Assembly (NCBI GenBank): GCA_013076295.1
Contig: RQOL01000699.1
Location: 2,976,001 to 3,040,000, forward strand
Length of the DNA stretch: 64,000 nucleotides
Source: Sanderia malayensis
Taxonomy: Eukaryota > Cnidaria > Scyphozoa > Semaeostomeae > Pelagiidae
Direction: 5' to 3'
Both the position numbers and the translations under genes were made by a program. Positions within the stretch are counted from its first letter, which is position 1, and the number at the start of each line of letters is the position of its first letter. Positions 11,245-21,874 of this stretch are shown here, one piece after another. The notes below the pieces were generated by a model. It saw only the letters and a list, made by a program, of their open reading frames with translations. It made no database searches and was not told the DNA's origin.

Positions 11245-12402
11245 CTGTAAAAAAAGAAAGAGTAACAATCTATAAAGCATATTAATTAACATATTCCTCT
11301 CTTTATCTTTTCTTGAATAAACGTAGATACAGAACAATGAAACATAAATACGTCATTTAAATTCACGTTTACAACGTGTTACCATTTGTTGACTTCGGAG
11401 AAGAAATTCCCAAGAAAAGCAGTAAAATCAATTTTGGAAGGGTTGACATCTTGTCTTTTGTGTTAAACAAAAGGATACAAGTTCTTTCCAATAAAATTCA
11501 GCCAGCAGCCTACAAGTCCTCTGTAATTCAGCCCACAACGAGATCAAAAAATTGTTGACTACGGATAGAAACTTCCTTCTTAATGAGATTGAAGACGGCT
11601 CACTTTTATGAATTGATATGAAATAAATACCTAGTTATTCATTTTACCTACGCGAATGAAAACAATACACGTCTAAAGTTGAGAGAAGGGCCGTATCAAA
11701 TTGTGTCTTTGTCTGTGCATCCAAAAAACTTTGTTTGGCGACAACAGACTTTGTTTAGTTTCAAACGAAAAAGAAGGAAGTAGTTTCCAAGCAAAGCGAT
11801 GAACAAGGAAGTGAAATATACCAAGGCAGATTTGTCAATAATACTTGTTAATCTTTATTGTTTTCTCGCAACTTTGCTGATTAAAAATGTGCAGTGAATT
11901 TTCAATAAAACAAAGGCATATTTAAAGTACAAATGCTACCATTTTAAGGATTACTTACTTTTCAACGACTCAAAAAACCTATATGCAATTAAAAATCTCA
12001 TTATCAATACACAAAAGAGGAGGGTTATTTGACCCACCCATCTTGTGTAAAATTCCCCCACGGAGTGTTTGCATGAAATTCTCGTGATCGTGATCAGAGA
12101 CGTAAATCCCTGAAGGTTTTGAATTTCATAACTTTTCTATCCTTTCTGGTTTCAAGTTACTAAAATTTTATTTCCATCTCAGTCTTTGTAACAAACTCGC
12201 AGGTCGATAATTCTACAAAAGATTTTTAACACAGTGAAAGGATTTGCAGCAATTAAAACAGAAAATATTACTGTTCGTTTTTGAGAAAGCTTTAATTCAT
12301 TCAAGCGTTTCTTTCAAAAAGGCTTTGTTTGAAATGCAAAATTGAGAACTGCAAAATATCGATCCTGAAGTTATGATATTGTCAACAAAGAAGCACAACA
12401 CA

Positions 12403-15400
12403 ATGTCGCAATTTATAATTAAGTTCTTTGTTATGTTGCACATAAACTTTCTACTCTTCATCTTTGTGAAAGGTAAGAAACAAGTTTGAATTCTTATATG
12501 AGCTAACTTCGCATGCATTTCCTTTGCATGATCATAAAAACTTAGCTCGAATCGAATTAGCAAATTTGCGTCGGGAAATGAATTTATTCATAATACATTT
12601 ATTCACAATACCCAATTACTAAAATATATATTCACCCATTTTTTCATAAGAAACTATGCAAAATCGTCGTACCATATAGTTTCTTAGCTTTCACATTATT
12701 TATGGTTTGAAAAGTTTGTATTTATGGTACAAATTCACTTGGTCTTTGTAGCGAACTTTTACAAGCTATAATCTTAACAACTTTTCATTACCAATGTGAC
12801 AGATTAGAAATGCTATCGATATTTTTAATATCTCATATCGCTTTTTCATATTATTGTTTTCTTTTATAGCTTGCAGGTTGTGGACTGAAATAGGAAAATG
12901 TTTTTCATTGATAATTCCGTTTTTTCCAACACAGGCCAAGATCTGGTTACCCAATCTCGTTTCACAAAGCAATATTACCACGACAATTTGGGAAAAGGGT
13001 GGGCCCTTTGGATGATTTGGACTTATTCAGTTGATAACAGTATCAACAAGAATGATATTATTCAAAATTGGTACGTGGTCACTGACAAAAACAAAAATGC
13101 GACAGTGATTGCCGAAAAACGTGGTAAAGATGGAACTGTTACACTTGCATGCAATTTGCCAAGCTTTCTGTCTAAAGGAAATAGGTTCAAAGCCACTGAC
13201 AGTAACACGTTACTGGTATTGCGTGGAGAATACAATGATACCTCGTTAGAGTATTACTCCACTGTGAAGGCGCGAAGAGACAGCGGTTCACAATACATCA
13301 CGTACACTTTGAAGCCTCGTTTTGTTGTCAGCGTAACAGGCAAGTGAGGTTACTGGCAAAAAATTAAACCACAGATAACTCGAACCATTTTATAATCCTT
13401 TAAATCCTTCGCTAGTACTTTATGACCCTCGATAACCCTAACCCTAATAACCCTAACCCTAACCCTCGATAACTCGAACATTCGCAAGCTCGAACCAATT
13501 TCATGGGTCTCGTTGAGGCTCGAGTTATCGGGAGTGCCCCTTCAACCACTCTAGTCCACATTTTGACCTAGTTATGTAATAAATGCAATCCACAGGAAGA
13601 TGTATGCCAGGAACAGGGAGAAAAATCAGCACTGTTTTCTATCTTTAATTCAGCAAGGATTTTGGAAGACTTGCTGAGGAAGCATTCAGGAAAAATGTTA
13701 TTCAGTTACTTGTCAAAAAATTAATTATGAATAGGTCTCGGAAGAAGATTTGTTGAAAAATCAACATAATTAGCAATTACAATTACACACCAGCAAATTT
13801 GCCTCTTAAAACTCTCGTCGATATCCTTTTGCGGAAAATCAAACATCGAATTTCTTATGTAATGTATTTCCCGACTTGTTTCCTATGCTGTAAATGCAAA
13901 TGTTTCTTCCAGGCATATCGGTCGCGCGGCATATGGATCAAAGATGTTTCGTCGCAAAAGTTCCTCCGCACAGCTTGCAACTGCGCTTTCCTCTGCCCCA
14001 TGCCATAACAACGACCTGGATATGCGCGTGCGTGCTCTCCAGTTAGGTCATTGCATGAGCGAACAAAGAATAAATACAATAAACACATTTTTTTTTCTAA
14101 AAATACCTTAATTTTTGCTGATCATCGATCTCTACCATTGTAATTTTTAAATTGCAATTCTGGCAGTATCGAGGCTTGTTATTTTTATGAAAATAATTCT
14201 TTAAAAAGAGACAGTGCGCATGCTTTGATTTTTTTATTCTTTGTTCAACAAGCCCTTTTGAACTTATAATCAATGAAAAAAGCATTATCTATCCAATCAT
14301 TTTTTGATGCCTATATATAAGAGATTGATCTATATGTGCATCAATCTTTTGCTGCTATAATTAAGTTGAGAATGTCATGGGAACTTTCAACTCAACAAAA
14401 CTGATTCAAATGCCAGTAGAGTCTGCACGCAGGCCACACGTAGGCAGATCTGATTTGATATAATGTCATCGTTTGAAACTTAAATCTTTGTCTCTTCAGG
14501 CCGACCGGAGTTTCGTTCATCCCCGCCGAAATTCATAACTATCTCCGAAGATGAAAAACTGCTGATCCAAGTTGAGAGTGATGGAAATCCTAAACCGACC
14601 ATTGACTTGCAATGGTCTCATCTTAACACGACCATTTCAATGCCAGTTGAAGACCTGTACAGATATTACTACCAAGCCAATGTAACATACATCGGCGCTG
14701 AACATGTTTCAGGTTTATGTGGAAGAAATTTCACCGTAACGGCAACAAATTCCAAAGGCTCAACCATTCATGGAATCACTTACGTAAATATTTTATGTAA
14801 GTACATATTTATCTGCTGGAGCTTCTGAACATCTTAATCAAAACATTTCAGTCTGAATGCCTTAGGCCCCTATTTTTGGTGCTAGCTACAGTAACAAGGA
14901 TATTAACCGCAATAGGTGAAATCACGTGTCTCCAAATACTCGCGCATCTGAGTCAATCCACAGAATAGAGATAATACAGAAGGCCAACTCGTGTCGGTAT
15001 CCTTTGAAGCTCATGGTCATGGATTTTGTGGAGTCCTTAAACTCGTTTTCATGTAGCCAGTGGCAGAACAATGGGCGAACAATAGGAAAAGAGAATAGGC
15101 CTATGTTTAATGGCGGATAGTGACAAAATGCAGTGGTAGAGAAAGCGGGTGTTGTGCTTGAATGTCCGTAAAAGGGCGTTACATACAAGTGAAGAAACTT
15201 TCACTGATACACGGAATAACAAAATGAAGGCATGATTATTGTGTTTTTTTGATTTATTATATCTAGCATATCACACAACACGTGTTTTGGAGTCCTTAAC
15301 CTCGCTTGCATGCGTGACCATCGAAAATGCTTGAGTTGGCCTTCTGTATTATCTCTATTCTGTGGTCAATCCGTGCAGCCCTTTTACGAATTTGGTTGTT

Positions 15401-17528
15401 GTTGTTGTTGTTGTTGGTTTTAGAATGATTCAATTGATCGATCTTCGTACAAAAATCTCCATTCCATATTTCCTTCTCATTCAATTTCAGTCAGCTTAGA
15501 TGACCCAAAGCTACAAGCTCACAAGCCAAACTACTCTTGTGTTTTTGTCCAATGGAAAAAGAAGGACACGGGACTATGTAATGTAATGTACTCCGTAAGC
15601 ATGAACGACAACACTGGAAATACAGCGTACAAATCTACTGGCATTAACATTCATCAAGCAATAATTTGCGATATTCCGTATACAATTAACATCACAAGCG
15701 TCCAATTAACAATGACTTCAAAACTCAAATCCAAAACATACAGTGCAACTGTTACAGGTCATTCTTATCCACCCAGGAGTAGCACAACTCCAAGCACAAC
15801 GGTGAAATCAACAACTTCCATTACAACTACTGATCAAACAAGCACGAAGCCCACCAAGTCAAGTCCTACCACTCCCAACAAATCTGGAGCGAAAAGTAAG
15901 CCTTTCAAGCTTGAACCCCAGCGCAACCAGTCTCCTATAGCATAACGAACCTCCCCCAATATGACGCAATAAAGGTATCCCATAATCCCTTGCTTCATAA
16001 AAATAAGCCTTTCAAATCTTTAAGCTTGAACCCAAGCGCAACAAGTCTCCTATAGCATAACGAACCTCCCCCAGTATGACGCAATAAAGGTATCCAATAA
16101 TCCCTTGCTTCATAAAAATAAGCCTTTCAAATCTTTAAGCTTGAACCCAAGCGCAACAAGTCGTCTATGGCATAACGAACCTCCCAGTATGATGCAATAA
16201 AGGTATCCCATAATCCCTTGCTTCATGGGATAATCTACCGAAAGGGTTTATACCGTATTTCCTGGCGTCTTTGTCGAATAAACGCCCTTCAAAGTGCTGG
16301 AATTAATAGTCGCCCTGGGTGTTTAATCAAGGTTCGAATTTCGCTTCATAATACTGGAGTATTATCTCAAGTTCTTATTCATTTCCAGAAAGGACATTTT
16401 CGGAAGCGAGTGCGAGCAATTTGCTAGCAATTCACGCTGCGTATATTTGTGTTATCATCATTTTGCTATTCGTACTAGTCGGTTTTTTGATATATCATCG
16501 CAGAAATAAGGGTAGGTATGCTTCAGTGGAGTTAATAAATAAATATGATCGATTCAAATGCAACATTAATAAATCAAGAACTATTTCATGGCGTTCTTTT
16601 TTTCTTATTACAGTTGAGAAAGTCTTGGAAACTGGAGGGCAAATGTATGTATAAAACTAATTGAGCTCGTGTTTTTAATGAGCGATTAATATTTATAAAC
16701 GAAATCTAATCAAATCACAATGTTATATATTTCATATGTTTTATAACAGAACTAGAGCAGAAGCCAACAAGTAGACTAGTTCTCTGTTACTCGGAGCTGA
16801 ATGCTTTCGCAATCATCAGACAGACTATAAGATAGATTATAGTCTACTTTCTTGGTTCTATCCTATTATTGCTCTGTACATCTGTACATCGAGCACTGTA
16901 ATGTCACTATAGACAATACGCATCTATAGATATAACAGAACTGAAATTAATGACAATGCACGGTCTAAATTATGTCACTGCCCTTCCAGGTGACAGTGTT
17001 TTTAAGTTAGTGTCTTTACTCAGTCATGCGGTTTGCTCCGAGTTCTTTAAACTCAGCCATCGGGCGTTCCTTGAGTTTTTTAAAGCAACCGAGAGTTGAC
17101 ACGGTAAATTTGGTTGTCATACTACGCTGTAAGAGCCATACATCTGCTCATTTGACAATCTATATTTAGACAGCTTATTCTAATCATGACGAACTTTAAA
17201 TATAACGTAATGCGACCACCTCATTAGGATTTCCATTGAAAACACAAAACCGAATGTTTTTATCCCTTCTTGCAGACAGCAAAATAATTTATTTTGTTTC
17301 TCTTTATTCGAACAAAGGAATGTAGGCCCTCCGCCAGCCCAAACTAATATGCATTACATGGAGTTGAACGAGAAGGATCGCGAGAAAGATGCTACATATA
17401 CACATTTATCCAGTGGAGCTTACGAAATTGCAGACCCAGAAGTGAAACAGGTCCCAGCCTACGTTAACTTTGGCAATGCAACATATCTCACACCAACAAA
17501 TGAAAGTAAAAGTAGTAAAAGCTGTTAA
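12403..17528 (+). CDS. Alr-like Ig/FN3 membrane receptor C, complete
   Basis: This is a complete seven-exon receptor gene: 12403-12472 (signal peptide, MSQFIIKFF start), 12935-13339 (V-like domain), 14500-14796 (I-set-like), 15491-15895 (FN3-like spacer plus Ser/Thr-rich stalk), 16389-16511 (transmembrane, VIIILLFVLVGFLI), 16614-16644 (31-nt microexon) and 17318-17528 (tail, TAA). The product is 513 aa, and frame and intron phases (1,1,1,1,1,2) match its minus-strand relatives. The V-like domain lacks B/F-strand cysteines. The tail carries YMEL-x10-YTHL, an ITAM spacing, then YEIA, YVNF and YLTP. The intron after exon 2 starts with GC (ACAG|GCAAGT), the usual non-canonical GC-AG form, and only this donor keeps phase 1. 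The gene is divergent from copy B, whose V exon lies about 1.2 kb upstream. It is probably a recognition receptor; a ligand cannot be inferred. Confidence 0.85.
13370..13545. mobile_element. MITE-like scrap with TCGA-rich ends and short telomeric tract
   Basis: The segment starts CAGATAACTCGAACC and ends GGCTCGAGTTATCGGGAG, roughly inverted. It contains a few CCCTAA units (13435-13467). It lies in intron 2 of the receptor at 12403. The ends resemble pogo-like MITE termini, but the assignment is tentative. Confidence 0.4.
14958..15365. repeat. 33-bp perfect inverted repeat pair in intron 3 of the receptor
   Basis: CCACAGAATAGAGATAATAC and onward at 14958-14990 recurs as its exact reverse complement at 15333-15365, about 340 bp away. 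A small transposon or fold-back element is likely. Confidence 0.65.
15894..16235 (+). repeat. About three tandem 116-bp repeats at an exon-intron border
   Basis: The units begin TAAGCCTTTCAA at about 15897, 16004 and 16120 and run to CCCTTGCTTCATAAAA. The first unit carries the real splice donor AAAA|GTAAGCC of the FN3-like exon. The later units read AAAATAAGCC, so the donor is lost. Confidence 0.8.
16822..16845. repeat. Small hairpin
   Basis: AGACTATAA and TTATAGTCT pair perfectly around a 6-nt loop, in the intron before the tail exon of the receptor gene. Confidence 0.5.
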
Positions 17529-20500
17529 CCTGTGCAACTATATGCCACACCACCATAAAATCTGAATATAATTCCAGAATTTCAAAGTTTCTGCATACAT
17601 ATTCGGCGTTTTATATAAGATTGAAGTTTATAAAAACCCCGAGACTCAAGGTTGCCAATTTGATCATAATAATGGACAACTTTCAGGCTCGGGCAAAATT
17701 TTGGTATCCCTATTCCTTATGAATGTGCATATGTAAATTCATTGTTTCTGATTTACATATAATAAATATCCGATTTATATATAATATGAGCACCGTTTGC
17801 TCGGGTTTGAACGTATCAATCTGATTTGGAAATATAATTGTTTTATACATACTTGTGTCTTCTTCCATTGTCAGTGTGCGAACGTCATAACGTAGCTAAC
17901 TGCAAAAAATAAAAAAAAAACAAGTTGCAATCAACACAGTGAAAGAATTCTGAGGCGCCTGTATCATTTAAAAAATTAGCCAATCGTATTACAACATCAC
18001 AACGATTGTCTCAACCAACAGTCCTCTGAAAAGGGCAATTCAAAAAAACACTGGCAGAAATACTGGAAATAAAAATATTGAAAAAAACTTTAATTTGGCT
18101 GAATCATAGCAAGAATCTAGACAGAATTTGAGAAGGATGCTCTAATATTATTATGGGTTTTCAATGAAGCTCAATAGAATCTGAGAACGAGGTCGGAACC
18201 AGAGAACAGTGCTCTCCATCAAACAACATTTGCTTCCTTAATAGATAACCGTCTGTTATTTTCTCGCCCAAGCCGGCAAGTTATATAAAACAAGCCTACA
18301 ATCACATATTTTCGTTGTCATTTTATTTCATAATAGTCAGTTGGATTACTTTTGCTTTACGCGAGAATAGGTCATTCTTCGCAGCGCGACAGAGTTGATA
18401 GAAGCCCTTTTGATAGAAGGTACTGTCAGTCGGTTCGTCAGTGATCTTCAAGTCAACCAACCATACGATCGACAGAAGTGCATAATCTCACGAAAAGGTC
18501 ATTTGGCTGCAGCAGCAATGAATGAAAATCATCGCAAACAAGGACTGTTTTATGTGATCATCACAGACATTTAATCCCACGAGTTAGAACGAGGCTTGTT
18601 GCATTAATTTGTCGAGTGAAATAGGTTGAGTTTTTCTCTTTTCCAGGTCAAATTAATCAGGATAGTTGAATAAAGTGATTCCTTTCCTAGCTCACGAGAC
18701 TTGTCATTTACGATAACAAAAGTTTTACGGGACTATCAAAAAGAGGCAGCCTCGTTTTAGGATCTGGTAACGTGGACATGTTGGTGAGACCGGAGAGCGA
18801 TATTGAGGAACTATGTTGATTAGAGAAAGTTGTCGCTTAAGTTGATTGTGAATTATAGAAAAGAAAATGTTGGGACATTGTGTATTTGTTTATCTTGTCA
18901 AGAAGCCGAAAATCGTTTTGTTGCTGTGTTTCTTGCAAAATACGTGTGAACAAAAACATCCAGTGGCCATTGGCGAAAGCGCCGACAGCCATGAAAGTCG
19001 TCATGTGGAAACCATAATTAAAAAATACAACAGTGCAAACTGAAAATAAACTGCAAACAGCATGATATCCACGTGCTCATTACGTTGCGAGTGATAATGA
19101 AATATTATTCCCATTAATTTCCATCTCCTTTGGATGCGTTTGAACCACTCCGTTATTGTAACCATCGCCTCTTTTGTCAACTTACTTCGGCGAATGTGAA
19201 CTGTTTCATAATTTTACTGTTTCAAAACTGAATACTGAAACAGCAGAAGTTCGCGTGGGAAATCTTGGAAATTCCCATGAGTGTGCCGGCTGCAACAATA
19301 ATAGAAAGCCAACTGATGATATAAAATAATATTTCAAAGACAAAATTGTTCATCATTTGCGGAGCGTCGTTGCTCGTTGAAAGGAGAAATCAAGAAAAAA
19401 AGGTAAGATCGCAAAACTAATTTTCAAATACATTCAAAGCCCAATCTGAATAAGTTCATTACTCTGCTAAGGAGAAGATTAAACAAATCTGTGAAGTCTT
19501 CAACCTTAAAACCAACAGTCACCCTCTCTTCTACCTGTTTCGTGGATTCTGAGACTGGTCACTACATTTGAACTTTGCCATGGTCTTTCTTAAAGGTGTG
19601 GCAAATCACATTATTATTATTATTGTCATTATTAGTAGTACAGTCAACTCTGTCTAATTTGAACTTTGAAAACCCTGGTGAAGCGTGGAAATGATCGAAT
19701 TACAAAAAGTGTGGCTTGTTTTATAAGAATTCGTCCTTTGTGGAGAAAATCAGTGTCAAACTTGGTGCTTCAGTGTGGGAAAAAAACGGGGTCCCTACTA
19801 TGACGTCATAGTAAGTAGATTCCAGTCTTCGAAGTGTGTCACGAAAGTTTGAAGGAATAATGCCTTGTAGCTCAAAAATTACTCGTAAAACAAAAAATTA
19901 AGGCAGATTCAAAATCAGCGAACCTGAGTTTATAGTTTTAGTATATAAAAAAATAAGTATAATGACATTTTAAGCGTGGACGAACATTAGCATTAGCAAA
20001 AACCAAATTTGGCATGTTGACAAGTATGAACAAGAGAGTTATGAGTTATGAACAAGTTTACGATATAAACTATAATGATAATAGTGATCATATTGAGCTG
20101 AGTTTTGACGAAGCATTGAAAATACAAGCCAAAACAAAGAAAAGATATTGTTGAATGATGAAACACATAATGTACAAAGCGTCGTGCGAAACAAAGCCAG
20201 AATTCATGACAAGAAAAGACGAGACTCTTAGGTTAACTCGTTTTAAAGCTAATTAGTTAGAAACGGCAATGGTTGCCAACAAATTATGGAAACACTGAAA
20301 TTCAATTAATAAAATGCAAAAAGATTGCACCGGCTCTTATTTTATTGGTCATCGTTAGATTGCAATTTGAATTCTACAACACACCATTCACACCAAACTA
20401 CAAATTTATTACACCCATCCGATCGGTAGATAATTATAACAAACATCTGGTCGTTTTCTTTCATGCTTTTCTACACGACGTGATCCTAATTATATTAAGT

Positions 20501-20746
20501 GTTTACACTACTATGTAAACGAGCATAGTTCATCATATTTAATTACATTGAAGAATGCGCATATTGCATCGTGTTGGTTCGATCTTCAGGCAATTTCTTG
20601 CCTTCGTTCATACACGGCAACCTCTATATACTTTGTTTTATAAGAATGTGATTTATAAGAAAGTTGAGGCTCAGATTTTTCAAAATTTAATAGTAACGTA
20701 AGAATAAAGCCAGGACTCAAGCTCTCTCACGAATCATAAGGCAAGT

Positions 20747-20792
20747 GTCCGAGGCTCGAGTATTCTTTATTGAGAATACTCGAACCTCGGAC
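20747..20792. repeat. 20-bp-arm hairpin
   Basis: GTCCGAGGCTCGAGTATTCT pairs with 20773-20792 with a single mismatch around a 6-nt loop. It probably belongs to a TCGA-rich MITE. Confidence 0.6.
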
Positions 20793-21820
20793 ATAACTCG
20801 AACCAATTTGTATTCCCGTTAAATGCCTTGCTAGTGTGTTATATTCCTCAATACCTCGAAATATGGTTAACTCGAACTGTTTTCATAACCATAGGTTCCT
20901 TGGAAATTCGAGTCATTAGGCTCACAGTAAAATTCACCTTCCGCAAAACAAACTCTCGTAAATGCTACGATTCCAGTGGCACTAAATTGTATTTCATTCT
21001 TGCAAAAAGACAGAATGCATTTATCAATGTTTGATTGTATACAGTTAGTCATCCGTTGCTCGCATTATAAGTCTTCCGCCTGGACATGTGCCTCTGCATT
21101 TGGCAGGTACCTTTGAGTTGGGAGTCACCTTTGGGTTGGGAGTCACCTGACAGTCTTCGTTCAAAATTCATAAATAGTTGATTTGATAATAGGTTTTTTA
21201 CGTGGTATTCAAGTTTCTTTCAATAGTCTCGTTATGATAAGCATCTTTGTAGATATTTAGTTGTAGTTCAATCAGTTTATCAAGTCAATCAAATTATCAA
21301 GCTTATTCTAATAAAATTTATGAACTTATCTTTAAAAGAATTAAAAGACTTTCGCACATGCAAATGTTTATTATGCGAATTTATCAAAAACTTTATTTTT
21401 TGCACACTTTCTTGATAAGAATACTGAAACTTTTGCTGAGCCTCAATGCTCTCAAACTATTATTAACCAATCCTTGTCTTGTTTTGTGAGAGAGCTCAAG
21501 TCAATAAAAAATCCTAATCATGCTTGAACCTTACTTTATATTTTCATTACTCTTCCTAAATATCAGAAAATTTGAGCATCAATATTATAATAAACAATTG
21601 TTCTTATGATAAAAAAGTGTGCTGATATGAAAGAAGCCGACCTTGGTTTAGGTGGTTCAAGAGCGCAATGTAATTCAAAGATGAAATAATGAAGTATTTG
21701 TATTGCTCTAAAATATTGTTAATAAAATAATCATGATAATGTTTTATTTTTATCTCAAACATTCGGGTAAAATTAAGATGCAGGCAATAAGTCACGTTTC
21801 GAGATCTGTATTTGGTTTGT

Positions 21821-21874
21821 AGTTGTGCAACATAACGTGAAAGCCACGCACGTTTCACGTTATGTTGCACAACT
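21821..21874. repeat. Perfect 22-bp-arm hairpin
   Basis: The arms 21821-21842 and 21853-21874 are exact reverse complements (outer part AGTTGTGCAACATAACGTG) around a 10-nt loop. Confidence 0.85.
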
